This document shows, piece after piece, positions 22,141 through 30,177 of a stretch of DNA of 35,313 nucleotides (position 1 is its first letter; each line of letters begins with the position of its first letter). The translations under genes were made by a program, and so were the position numbers. Under the pieces are notes generated by a model. That model was not told the origin of the DNA. It did not search any database and saw nothing but the letters and a program-made list of their open reading frames with translations. The stretch lies in NCBI GenBank assembly GCA_017458085.1, contig JAFTGE010000094.1:1-35313 (forward strand), in the 5' to 3' direction. The DNA is from Oscillospiraceae bacterium (GTDB lineage Bacteria; Bacillota; Clostridia; Oscillospirales; Oscillospiraceae).

Positions 22141-22692
22141 TCACTGGCCGCCGTAAATTTTTTGCAGGCCGCCAGAGAGAAAGGCGCTGACCGTGTCGAT
22201 CAGCAGCTCCTGATCCGGCTCGTCACTGAGCAGCCAGCAGACACAGGAGTCCAGAATGGCCCCGGCGACACAGGCGATGACGATGGCCTCGCGGTCGGTG
22301 TGATGCTCCTGCTTTTCTGCCAGCGCCTGGGTGAGCAGCGCCTTGAGCTTGTTGAACAGGCGGGTGTTCCCCCCACGCTGGATCAGCGCCCGGTATTCCT
22401 CCCGCCGCTCAAGCATGTGGGTCAGCATCCTGCGCACCTGCTGGCGCGGGTCCTCCATCAACTGGGCCAGGGTTGCCTCACTGAGAATATCGCGCCAGGT
22501 CTCGGCAATGTAATTCTCCAGATGCTCCGAGAGATCCTGAATGTCCCGATAGTGGGCGTAGAAGGTGCCGCGGCTGACATCCGCCTCAGCCAGAATGTCA
22601 TTCACGGTGATGCGCTGCACGCCCTTTTTCAGGCAGAGCTCGTAATAGGCTGACTCAATTCGTTTCTTCGTCCGGATCACATCGCGCCGCAT
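22141..22692 (-). CDS. TetR family transcriptional regulator
   Basis: A 183-residue repressor. Residues 1-50 hold the TetR helix-turn-helix (IRTKKRIESAYYELCLKKG, ITVNDILAEADVSRGTFYAH, YRDIQDL). The rest is a helical ligand-binding and dimerisation domain with the C-terminal pattern of the DUF/TetR_C_33-like group (AGAILDSCVCWLLSDEPDQ). I chose the ATG at 22692 with GGGGGA seven bases upstream; the in-frame ATG at 22710 lacks a ribosome site. The palindromes at 22727-22749 just upstream are candidate operators. The ligand is unknown. Confidence 0.88.
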   Translation of the reverse strand: MRRDVIRTKKRIESAYYELCLKKGVQRITVNDILAEADVSRGTFYAHYRDIQDLSEHLENYIAETWRDILSEATLAQLMEDPRQQVRRMLTHMLERREEYRALIQRGGNTRLFNKLKALLTQALAEKQEHHTDREAIVIACVAGAILDSCVCWLLSDEPDQELLIDTVSAFLSGGLQKIYGGQ

Positions 22693-22726
22693 AAGCAGTC
22701 CCCCATACATGAGAAAATCAATTTTA

Positions 22727-22749
22727 GTATAATATTATACAAGTGTATA
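22727..22749. promoter_or_regulatory. Overlapping palindromes in the tetR / VTC-gene divergent region
   Basis: GTATAATATTATAC (22727-22740) is a perfect 14-base palindrome. TATAC-AAGT-GTATA (22736-22749) overlaps it. Minus-strand TATAAT sequences here can serve as the tetR -10 box. The position fits an autoregulatory TetR operator. A+T-rich palindromes also arise by chance around -10 boxes, so this is tentative. Confidence 0.5.
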
Positions 22750-22873
22750 GATGCATTATAGCAGAGAACGAAAAAAACGCAAGAGCCTTATAGAGAATTA
22801 AAAAATTTTCTTTTTTTAAGTTTACTTTCAGGAACGAAAGGTATACTGTGAAACCAGAAAAGGAGGGATGCGT

Positions 22874-23551
22874 ATGGATATCCGCTACCGCCACGAGTGG
22901 AAGCATGAGATCAGCTATTTGGATCTCCTGTGTATCCGACAGCGGCTGCGCCTGGTCGCGGAGAGCGATCCCCACGCCGCGGATGGAAAGTACCTCATTC
23001 GCAGCTTGTACTTCGATAACCTCGAGGACAAGGCGCTGCGGGAAAAGGTGGACGGCGTGAATATGCGCGAAAAGTTTCGCATCCGTTTTTATAACGGCGA
23101 CACATCGCTGATCAAGCTCGAGAAAAAGAGCAAGCGCAACGGCCTCGGCACCAAGTACAGCGCGCCGCTTTCGGCAGACGAGGCGCAGCGGATCGTGGAC
23201 GGGGAGATCAATTGGATGATGGATTCCGACCGGCCGCTGGTTCAGGAGCTGTACTGTAAGATGAAGTACCAGGGCATGGCGCCGAAAACCATTGTGGACT
23301 ACACGCGCGAGCCCTTTATCTACCGCCCCGGCAATGTCCGCGTCACCTTCGACTACAACATCCGCACGGGCTTGAGCTGCACGGATTTTCTCAATCCCGA
23401 CTGTGTGACCATCCCCGCCGGAGACGCCGGCATCATCCTTGAGGTCAAGTGGGACGATTACCTGCCCGATATTATCCGCGACGCCGTGCAAACACCGGGC
23501 CGCCGGGTGACGGCCTTTTCCAAATACGCCCAGTGCCGTATCTACGGCTAA
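22874..23551 (+). CDS. VTC-domain (polyphosphate-polymerase-like) protein
   Basis: A 225-residue protein matching the VTC domain, whose eukaryotic version makes polyphosphate from ATP inside a tunnel lined with basic residues. Conserved features visible are RYRHEWKHEIS, the paired basic strands YLIRSLYFDN, MREKFRIRFYN and LIKLEKKSKRNGLGTKY (tunnel Arg/Lys and Glu), VDYTREPFIYRPGNVRVTFD, and the C-terminal acidic ILEVKWDDYLPDII. I chose the ATG at 22874 because GGAGG lies seven bases before it; the ATG at 22868 is directly joined to the ribosome site. First gene of a unit with DUF4956 and Cthe_2159-like genes. Polyphosphate synthesis by the bacterial version is plausible but not established here. 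Confidence 0.85.
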   Translation: MDIRYRHEWKHEISYLDLLCIRQRLRLVAESDPHAADGKYLIRSLYFDNLEDKALREKVDGVNMREKFRIRFYNGDTSLIKLEKKSKRNGLGTKYSAPLSADEAQRIVDGEINWMMDSDRPLVQELYCKMKYQGMAPKTIVDYTREPFIYRPGNVRVTFDYNIRTGLSCTDFLNPDCVTIPAGDAGIILEVKWDDYLPDIIRDAVQTPGRRVTAFSKYAQCRIYG

Positions 23552-23573
23552 ACATAGATAAGGAGTTACGATC

Positions 23574-24245
23574 ATGACTTTCAACGACATCTTCAAATCC
23601 AGCTTTCTGGAAAACGTCAGCGCGGTGAGCGCGCTGGATATCGTCCTGGCCCTGGCGCTGGCCTTCGGTCTGGGCATGTTTATCTTCCTGGTATATAAGA
23701 AAACCTACGCCGGGGTGATGTATTCCTCCAGCTTTGGCGTGACTCTGGTTGCGCTGACCATGATCACAACGCTGGTGATCCTCGCCGTCACGTCGAACGT
23801 GGTGCTGTCGCTCGGCATGGTGGGCGCCTTGTCTATCGTCCGTTTCCGCACCGCCATCAAGGAACCGCTTGACATCGCCTTCCTGTTCTGGGCCATTGCC
23901 GCCGGCATCGTGCTGGCCGCAGGGATGATCCCTCTGGCCGTGTTCGGCAGCGTGCTGATCGGCGTGATCCTGCTGATCTTCGCCAACCACAAGGACAGCG
24001 CCAACCCCTACATCGTGGTGCTGCGCTGCGACGGACGCGACAGTGAAAAGGCTGCCACCGCGTTCCTGGAGGGCCAGACCAAGCGCTGCACCGTCAAGAG
24101 CAAGACCGTCCAGAAGGGCCTGACCGAGCTGAATCTGGAGATCCGACTCAAGGGCGACGACACCGATTTCATCAACGATCTGTCCGAGATCCCCGGTGTG
24201 CAGAGTGCGGTGCTCGTCAGCTATAACGGAGATTACATGGGGTAA
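23574..24245 (+). CDS. DUF4956 membrane protein
   Basis: A 223-residue membrane protein matching DUF4956. It has an N-terminal helix (IVLALALAFGLGMFIFLVYKKTYAGV) and two to three more membrane segments around VVLSLGMVGALSIVRFRTAIKEPLD, the most conserved stretch. A C-terminal cytoplasmic domain of about 80 residues has a ferredoxin-like or ACT-like pattern (YIVVLRCDGRDSEKAATAFL ... IRLKGDDTDFINDLSEIPGV). AAGGAG precedes the ATG. It is 22 bases after the VTC gene. DUF4956 is repeatedly found beside VTC-domain and CotH-kinase genes, which points to a joint membrane function, still unknown. Confidence 0.85.
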   Translation: MTFNDIFKSSFLENVSAVSALDIVLALALAFGLGMFIFLVYKKTYAGVMYSSSFGVTLVALTMITTLVILAVTSNVVLSLGMVGALSIVRFRTAIKEPLDIAFLFWAIAAGIVLAAGMIPLAVFGSVLIGVILLIFANHKDSANPYIVVLRCDGRDSEKAATAFLEGQTKRCTVKSKTVQKGLTELNLEIRLKGDDTDFINDLSEIPGVQSAVLVSYNGDYMG

Positions 24246-24266
24246 ATCCCGCGAGAGGTGTAAGCT

Positions 24267-26294
24267 ATGTCAACGCATAAAAGGATCGATTTCATCTGCG
24301 TTGCCGTGCTGGTTGTCACCCTGCTGCTGACCGTGCTGTTTATCAACGGCGAGGCCCTGGGCATCCAAAAGATTGTCGACGAGGACGCGGAGGCAAACTC
24401 CGATTCGCAGTATTTCACCACCGGCGACTGTAACGGCGACTGGGATTCCTCCGGCGCCACCGTCATCACCTTAAACGGCGCGACGGCCAAGGTTTCCGGC
24501 CCCGGCGCCTACGGCTATGACGGCGGGGTGGTCATCTCCGGCGGTGGGACCTACGTGATCTCTGGGGAGCTTTCCGACGGCAGCATCACGGTCGACGCCT
24601 ACAGCTCGTCCAAGGTCTGGATTCTGCTGGACGGGGTAACGGTGAACTGTTCCGATGACGCCTGCCTGATCATCGACCAGGCGGACAAGGTCTTCCTGAC
24701 GCTGGCCGAGGGGAGCGAGAACTGCTTTATCAGCGGCGCGGAATACAGCGAAGACGCCTTGGCCGACAATACCGACGGCGCCATCTTCGCCCACGATGAT
24801 CTGACCATCAACGGCAGCGGTACGCTCACTGTGACCGCTGCGTACAAGCACGGCATTGCCGCCAATGACGATCTGGTCATCACCGGCGGCAGCATCACCG
24901 TTGAGTCCGCGGCCGACGGCATCCGCGCCAACGACAGCCTGCGCATCTGCAACGCCGACATTACCGTTACCGCCGGAGACGACGGCGTGGTGACGGCGAA
25001 TGAAAGCGCCTATCTGTACATCGAGTCGGGTACGCTGACCATCGACGCTAAGGACGATGCGATCCATACCACTGGGGATATCACCGTCGACGGCGGCAGC
25101 ATCACCATCAGCGCCGGAGACGACGGCATTCACTCCGACACCGCCTTTGCCATGACCGACGGCAGCATTCTCATCGAAGATTGCTATGAGGGGATCGAGG
25201 CCATCACCATCAACATTGCCGGTGGAGACATTACCATTTATCCCGGCGACGACGGGCTGAACGCCAACGGCGGCAGCGGCGACGGCTTTGGCATGATGGG
25301 TGGCTTTGGCGTCGGTATGCGGCCCGACGAGAATGCCGATGCGCCCGATTTTGCGGGCGGTGAGCTGCCCGAGCTGTCCCGGAATTCGGACAGCGAAAGC
25401 GAACAGACCTGGGTTCACATCAGCGGCGGTACTATCACCATCGTCAACGAAAGCGCACAGGATGCCGACGGCATTGACTCCAACGGCGATATTGTCATCT
25501 CCGGAGGCGTCATCCGCGTCAGCCTGACGGACAACGGCAGCAACAGCGCCTTGGATTACGGCAGCGAGAACGGCGGCGTCTGCGAAATCAGCGGCGGTGA
25601 AATCGTCGCCTGCGGCAGCTACGCCATGGCGGAGGGCTTCGACTCCACGTCCGAGCAGTGCTCCATCCTCTATAACCTCTCCGAGGGAGCGGCGGCAGGT
25701 ACGACCGTCAGTCTGGAAGATTTGGACGGCAACGTGCTTTTGCGTTACGAGGTGCCGTGCAGCTTCTCGTCGGTCAATCTCAGCTGCCCCGCGCTGGAGC
25801 TGGGGGAGAGCTACCGCGTGGTCATCGGCGACAGCGCGGAGGAGATCACCCTCGCTGAGATCGCGGCCTCCTACGGCGACGCAAAGAGCAGCGGCTTCGG
25901 CGGCACAATGAACTGGGGCGGCATGCAGCAGCGCGGCGATGCGGACAGCTCTGCGGGCTTTGGCGGCTTCGGCGGACACCGCCGCGGCAGTGAGGACGGA
26001 ACAATGCCCGCCTTTGGCGGTGGCGAGCTGCCGGATATGAGCGGCATGCCGAGCCCGCCGGACGGCGAGATGCCGGACATGGGAGACATGCCCGGTCCGC
26101 CGGACGGAGAAGCGCCCAACATGGGCGGTATGCCCTTTACACGGGACGATTCCACGGAGGTAGAAGGCACCGCGGAAGCAGCAACGGAGACGGCAGCCTA
26201 TACCCAAGGGACCTGGCTGGTATTCGGCCTGTCTGCGGCCGCGCTGGTTCTGGCCGTGGCCTTTGCCAAGATCTTCCGCCGTCGCGGGAAATGA
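24267..26294 (+). CDS. Cthe_2159-like carbohydrate-binding beta-helix surface protein
   Basis: A 675-residue protein with an N-terminal membrane anchor (FICVAVLVVTLLLTVLF) and a C-terminal membrane segment followed by a basic end (TWLVFGLSAAALVLAVAFAK, then FRRRGK). Between them lies a repetitive parallel beta-helix with many ITISGGD-like turns (TITVDAYSSSKVWILLDGVT, GDITIYPGDDGLNANGG). This corresponds to the Cthe_2159/DUF4353 family, whose studied member binds cellulose and acidic sugars with calcium. Residues about 530-640 are low complexity, rich in Met, Pro, Gly and Asp, with three PPDGE-type repeats. A weaker similar patch (FGMMGGFGVGMRPDEN) interrupts the helix. It probably sits on the cell surface, anchored at both ends. 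Third gene of the VTC/DUF4956 unit. Confidence 0.82.
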   Translation: MSTHKRIDFICVAVLVVTLLLTVLFINGEALGIQKIVDEDAEANSDSQYFTTGDCNGDWDSSGATVITLNGATAKVSGPGAYGYDGGVVISGGGTYVISGELSDGSITVDAYSSSKVWILLDGVTVNCSDDACLIIDQADKVFLTLAEGSENCFISGAEYSEDALADNTDGAIFAHDDLTINGSGTLTVTAAYKHGIAANDDLVITGGSITVESAADGIRANDSLRICNADITVTAGDDGVVTANESAYLYIESGTLTIDAKDDAIHTTGDITVDGGSITISAGDDGIHSDTAFAMTDGSILIEDCYEGIEAITINIAGGDITIYPGDDGLNANGGSGDGFGMMGGFGVGMRPDENADAPDFAGGELPELSRNSDSESEQTWVHISGGTITIVNESAQDADGIDSNGDIVISGGVIRVSLTDNGSNSALDYGSENGGVCEISGGEIVACGSYAMAEGFDSTSEQCSILYNLSEGAAAGTTVSLEDLDGNVLLRYEVPCSFSSVNLSCPALELGESYRVVIGDSAEEITLAEIAASYGDAKSSGFGGTMNWGGMQQRGDADSSAGFGGFGGHRRGSEDGTMPAFGGGELPDMSGMPSPPDGEMPDMGDMPGPPDGEAPNMGGMPFTRDDSTEVEGTAEAATETAAYTQGTWLVFGLSAAALVLAVAFAKIFRRRGK

Positions 26295-26302
26295 TAACGG
26301 TA

Positions 26303-26352
26303 TCAAAAAATCCGGGGCGGATTCGTACACGCGTTACGAATCCGCTCCGGAT
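26303..26352 (-). terminator. Terminator of apbE-recG
   Basis: An 18-bp GC-rich stem (ATCCGG.GCGGATTCGTA with its complement, one mismatch) around a 7-base loop. On the minus strand it is followed by TTTTTTGATA, so it ends the recG transcript. On the plus strand the tail has no T tract, though it may still stop the Cthe_2159 unit. Confidence 0.85.
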
Positions 26353-26392
26353 CTGCATATATGTAAGAGATCAAAAGATAAGTTTACATAAT

Positions 26393-28447
26393 CTAATTGA
26401 AGCTGTCCGCATTTACCCGCAGCAGGCGGTCAACGCTCTCTCGCAGGGCGGCATGCTCCGGCAGAGAAAGGGCTGGGTCAGAGGCGAGCAGGAGATTGGC
26501 CTCCTGTTGTGCCTTTTGCAGCACGTTCACATCTGCGCCGAGATCGGCCACGTGCATCTCCGGCAGCCCGTGCTGGCGGGAGCCGAAAAAGTCGCCGGGA
26601 CCGCGTAAGCGCAAATCTTCCTCCGAAATCTTAAAACCGTCGTTGGTCTTGGTCATGATCGAAAGCCGGGCCTTATTCTCCTCGCCGTCGTTATCGGAGA
26701 CAAGAACGCAGTAGCTCTTATGCTGCCCGCGTCCGACCCGGCCGCGCAGCTGATGCAGCTGGCTCAGACCGAAGCGCTCGGCATTCTCCACAATGATCAG
26801 CGCCGCGTTGGGAACGTCCACACCGACCTCAATGACCGTTGTGGCCACAAGAATGTCGATCTCCCCGGCAACCATGGCGGCCATGATCGCATCCTTGTCC
26901 TTGGCCTTTAGTTTGCCGTGAATGCAGCCCACGCGCAGATCGGGGAAGGTTTCCGAAAGCTCCGCTGCGTGCTCCTGTGCCGATTTGAGCTTGACGGCCA
27001 GCTCCTCGTTTTCCTCCACCATGGGGCAGACCACAAAGACCTGGCGGCCTTCTTTGACCTGCTTGCGGATAAAAGTGTTGAGGCGTTGACGGTAGCTTTC
27101 GTTCACGGCGAAGGTATCCACCTTCTGCCGTCCGGGGGGCAGCTCGTCAATGACGGAGACGTCCAGATCGCCGTAGATGATGAGGGCCAGGGTACGGGGA
27201 ATGGGCGTGGCCGACATGACCAGCACATGGGGCTTCTGCCCCTTGCCGATCAGGGCCGAGCGCTGCCCGACGCCGAAGCGGTGCTGCTCGTCGGTGACCA
27301 CCAGAGCCAGCCGCTCATATTCCACGTCCTGGCTGAACAGAGCGTGCGTGCCGATAATGAGGTCGAGCTGCCCCGCCTTGAGTGTCTCCTTGACCTGGCG
27401 CTTTTCCTTTGCTGTCATCGAGCCGGTCAGCTTCCCGATCCGCAGCCCGAGCGGGCCCAACAGCTCGGTCAGAGTGTGATAATGCTGCTCGGCCAGGATC
27501 TCGGTCGGCGCCATGAAAGCGCTCATGTACCCATTGGCCGCGCAATGCCAGATCAGCGCGGCGGCCACCAGGGTTTTGCCGCTGCCCACATCGCCCTGCA
27601 CCAGGCGGTTCATCACCGCGCCGGAATCCATGTCCGCCATGGCCTGCTCCACCGCACGCCGCTGAGCGCCGGTGGGGGAGAAGGGCAGCGCGGCCCAAAA
27701 GCGGGAAAGGTCGCTGCCTGTCATACGGATACCCTGCTCCCGTGTGCGCTCACCGCGCATACGGCCCAGGGCACAGGCCAGAACAAACAGCTCCTCAAAA
27801 ATCAGGCGGCGACGCGCCAGCTCCAGCGCCTCAAAGTCGGCGGGGAAGTGGATGTTTTCAAAGGCGTAGCCTGTCTGCGCAAGCTGGCAGCGCTCCCGCA
27901 CCTCGTGGGGCAGCACGTCCGGCAGCTGTTCCAGACAGGCGTCCAGCCCCTGGCGCACAGCCTGCAGCATGGTGCGCTGGTTCAACCCCGCGCAGACGCG
28001 GTACACAGGGATGATCCGCCCCGTGACCCGGCCGGTTCCGTCCGCCTTTTCGTAGACGGGGTTGATCAAGCTCCGGCGCACGCCGTTGACCTCTATTTTC
28101 CCGAAGAAAACGTAACTCTCGCCCCGGTGCAGATTGTCTTTGGCGTAGGGTTGATTGAAAAATGTTATGTCAACCGATCCACTCTCATCTACGGCGCGCA
28201 GCTTGACAAGCTCCAGTCCGCGGCGCACGCGGGTCAGGCGCGGCGTGTCGGCAACCATCGCTTCAATGCACACGCTCTCACCCTCACAGGTGAGGGCAAT
28301 GGGTTTGACGGTGCTGCGGTCCTCATATTTGCGGGGGAAAAAAGAAACAAGGTCACGCAGAGAAAAGACGCCGAGCTTAGACAGCGCCTGCGCCTTTTTC
28401 TCTCCGATGCCCTTGATGTAACGAACGTCTGTGTTCAGATCTGTCAT
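26393..28447 (-). CDS. recG: ATP-dependent DNA helicase RecG
   Basis: RecG reverses stalled forks and processes branched DNA. The 684-residue protein has the full layout: N-terminal wedge domain with OB fold (YIKGIGEKKAQALSKLG), Walker A in LVQGDVGSGKTLVA, the DEQH box VVTDEQHRFGVGQR, the SATPIPRTLAL motif, and helicase C-terminal motifs TTVIEVGVDVPNA and QLRGRVGRG. The C-terminal TRG-type region ends normally. It lies two bases after the apbE stop on the same strand, so the two are co-transcribed. No strong ribosome site is seen, which suggests coupling to apbE. Confidence 0.97.
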   Translation of the reverse strand: MTDLNTDVRYIKGIGEKKAQALSKLGVFSLRDLVSFFPRKYEDRSTVKPIALTCEGESVCIEAMVADTPRLTRVRRGLELVKLRAVDESGSVDITFFNQPYAKDNLHRGESYVFFGKIEVNGVRRSLINPVYEKADGTGRVTGRIIPVYRVCAGLNQRTMLQAVRQGLDACLEQLPDVLPHEVRERCQLAQTGYAFENIHFPADFEALELARRRLIFEELFVLACALGRMRGERTREQGIRMTGSDLSRFWAALPFSPTGAQRRAVEQAMADMDSGAVMNRLVQGDVGSGKTLVAAALIWHCAANGYMSAFMAPTEILAEQHYHTLTELLGPLGLRIGKLTGSMTAKEKRQVKETLKAGQLDLIIGTHALFSQDVEYERLALVVTDEQHRFGVGQRSALIGKGQKPHVLVMSATPIPRTLALIIYGDLDVSVIDELPPGRQKVDTFAVNESYRQRLNTFIRKQVKEGRQVFVVCPMVEENEELAVKLKSAQEHAAELSETFPDLRVGCIHGKLKAKDKDAIMAAMVAGEIDILVATTVIEVGVDVPNAALIIVENAERFGLSQLHQLRGRVGRGQHKSYCVLVSDNDGEENKARLSIMTKTNDGFKISEEDLRLRGPGDFFGSRQHGLPEMHVADLGADVNVLQKAQQEANLLLASDPALSLPEHAALRESVDRLLRVNADSFN

Positions 28448-28449
28448 GC

Positions 28450-29496
28450 TTATTCTACGTAAGACAAAGTATAGTTGTTGTTGGTCAGGGTGAATTTTTC
28501 GATCAGGCCCTTGGTGCAGGTGACCTGATACTCCTTGTTGACCAAAATCATGTCAAAGCCGCCGTAGGTGCGCCAATAGTTGATGGCCTTGCTCTCACCC
28601 AGGATAAACATCGCGGTGGACAGGCAGTCGGCCAGAGTACCGTCCTCGCAGATAATGGTGGCCGAGAGAAGGGTATTGTTGATGGGGCGGCCGGTCTCAG
28701 GGTTGATGAGGTGGTGGTATGTTTTGCCGTTTTGGGTGAAGAAGCGCTGGTAGGTGCCGGAGGTGACAACGGCCGTCTCTCCAACAGAGACAACGCCCAG
28801 GAAGCTGGCCGTGTTGTTGGGGTCCTGCACAGCGATGGTCCAGTTGGAGCCGTCAGGCTTGAGACCCAGGGTCTGCACGTTGCCGCCCAGGGAGACGATG
28901 CCGCTGGTGACGCCGGCGTTGCGCATGGCGGTGATGGCGTTATCGGCCGCGCAGCCCTTGGCCACCGCGCCAAAGCTGATCTCCGTGCCGCTGGGGAAGG
29001 AGACCGCATAGGAGCCGGAGCTGGGAAAGCTGGTCAGCGTCATCTGTCCGTATGCCCGGCGGGAAAGATCCTCGTAAAGCTCCTCATCCGTAGGGACATA
29101 GTAGCGCCCGCTGTCAAAGCCCCAGCGTTGAATGACCGGATAAATGGACAGATCCAGCGCGCCGCCGCTCTGCTTATAGACTGTCGCAGCGGTACTGAGC
29201 ATCTTGGCGACCTGGCCGGAAACAGAGATATTGGCGCCCTGCGCGTGGTTGATAGCATAGGTGGTGCTGGTCTCAATGTCGGGGTCGAGCATATCGTTCA
29301 TGGACTGAATGACACCCTGCGCGGCGTTGAGGCCGTTTTCCGCCTTCTTGCCGTAGGCGGTGAGGGTCATGACCGTGTCCATGGCAAAGACCTGCCGCTG
29401 GCTCATGCGGGTCTCGCCGCAGGCGGACAGGGACAGCATGGCGCAAAGGCACAGCACAATGGCGACAATGCGTTGGGGAGATATGGAGTGTTTCAT
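28450..29496 (-). CDS. apbE: FAD:protein FMN transferase ApbE, lipoprotein
   Basis: Transfers FMN from FAD to a threonine in target proteins such as Rnf/Nqr subunits, outside the membrane. The 348-residue protein has a signal sequence with lipobox LSACG (Cys near residue 26) and the family motifs: FAMDTVMTLTAYG, ISFGAVAKGCAADNA, GIVSLGGNVQTLG and HHLINPETGRP. The binding-loop segment VVTSGTYQRFF replaces the more usual SGDY. The start at 29496 follows AAGGAA by 11 bases; an in-frame ATG at 29535 has no ribosome site and would precede the signal sequence. Co-transcribed with recG, an arrangement with no obvious functional link. No Rnf genes are in the window. Confidence 0.92.
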   Translation of the reverse strand: MKHSISPQRIVAIVLCLCAMLSLSACGETRMSQRQVFAMDTVMTLTAYGKKAENGLNAAQGVIQSMNDMLDPDIETSTTYAINHAQGANISVSGQVAKMLSTAATVYKQSGGALDLSIYPVIQRWGFDSGRYYVPTDEELYEDLSRRAYGQMTLTSFPSSGSYAVSFPSGTEISFGAVAKGCAADNAITAMRNAGVTSGIVSLGGNVQTLGLKPDGSNWTIAVQDPNNTASFLGVVSVGETAVVTSGTYQRFFTQNGKTYHHLINPETGRPINNTLLSATIICEDGTLADCLSTAMFILGESKAINYWRTYGGFDMILVNKEYQVTCTKGLIEKFTLTNNNYTLSYVE

Positions 29497-29554
29497 GTAG
29501 ATATGCGTTCCTTTTCTATGTTGGGGCAGACCCAAAAAACTTGCAAATCAGCCC

Positions 29555-29583
29555 TTTACTTTGAACGGAGAATCTGTTATAAT
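29555..29583 (+). promoter_or_regulatory. Promoter toward the tRNA-Arg locus
   Basis: TTTACT (29555-29560), 17 bases, TATAAT (29578-29583). It points at the truncated and the intact tRNA-Arg and is the only good promoter I see for them. Confidence 0.6.
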
Positions 29584-29669
29584 ACGCCCTGCACCCGCGG
29601 AATGAGGGCTTGATAGCGGCTATATTATAGCAGAACTCGTCCCCCTTGTAAATACGGGGGTTTCCAGAT

Positions 29670-29713
29670 GGGCCCGTAGTTCAGCCGGATAACGTGCCGG
29701 ACTCCGACGTTAC
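29670..29713 (+). pseudogene. Truncated tRNA-Arg(CCG)-like 5' half
   Basis: From GGGCCCG-TA-GTTCAGCCGGATA to CCGGA-CTCCGAC the sequence follows a tRNA-Arg through the anticodon loop, closely resembling the intact tRNA 177 bases downstream. It then diverges: the 3' anticodon strand, T-arm and acceptor are missing. It cannot be functional. It may mark an old integration or deletion event at a tandem tRNA site. Confidence 0.7.
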
Positions 29714-29846
29714 AGGCCAATCCGGCAGAGATGTGTCGCAAAGCCTTGCAAACACCGGCCTCGCACCTTTTCCGGTCAGAGATGCCGGATCTTTTGACCA
29801 CCTTTTTGAAAAGCAGATTACCGCCTCCGGGCGTTGATCGATATAT

Positions 29847-29923
29847 GCGGCTGTAGCTCAGCTGGATAGAGTGCCAGACTCCGACTCTGGAGGTCGTGGG
29901 TTCGAATCCCGTCAGCCGTACCA
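29847..29923 (+). tRNA. tRNA-Arg (anticodon CCG)
   Basis: A full 77-base cloverleaf including an encoded CCA. The parts are acceptor GCGGCTG, D-arm GCTC-AGCTGGATA-GAGT, anticodon stem CCAGA/TCTGG with loop CTCCGAC (anticodon CCG at loop positions 3-5, reads CGG), T-arm GTGGG-TTCGAAT-CCCGT, then CAGCCGT-A-CCA. The first acceptor pair is G-U rather than G-C. tRNA-Arg genes are common integration sites, and the accessory region starts directly after it. Confidence 0.95.
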
Positions 29924-29941
29924 AGTAATCATTACACTAAA

Positions 29942-29979
29942 GATGCCACTGGCTGAAAAGCCAGTGGCATCAACCCTTT
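29942..29979 (+). terminator. Hairpin after tRNA-Arg
   Basis: A 13-bp perfect stem GATGCCACTGGCT with AGCCAGTGGCATC, GAAA loop, weak tail AACCCTTTCC. It probably ends the tRNA transcript. The following 120 bases hold two further small hairpins (near 29984 and 30020) and no gene. Confidence 0.65.
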
Positions 29980-30100
29980 CCGGAGTTTTTGAAGGCCAAA
30001 AAAACTCAAATCTTTCCAAAGATGCCAAAGGCATTTTTCGAGGCGTTAACAGGATTCGAACCAAGTTATCGCCATAGATAAACAAATATTGCTGAGAAAA

Positions 30101-30156
30101 GCGCCGTTCTGCGGTTCCGTTTATTACGGAACTACAGGACGGCGCTTTTTTATTTT
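30101..30156 (+). terminator. Strong terminator before the DUF2798 pseudogene
   Basis: GCGCCGT.CTG..GTTCCGT pairs with ACGGAAC..CAG.ACGGCGC, then TTTTTTATTTT. It is 22 bases before the start codon of the next gene, so it either insulates that gene from the tRNA transcript or acts as an attenuator. Confidence 0.85.
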
Positions 30157-30177
30157 CCGTAAAAAAGGAGATGCACA

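Noticed and set aside
30048-30064. T-loop-like GGTTCGAATCC on the minus strand, as for a tRNA end or attachment site
   Set aside because: The flanking stem does not pair and only 11 bases match the real tRNA; no tRNA body.
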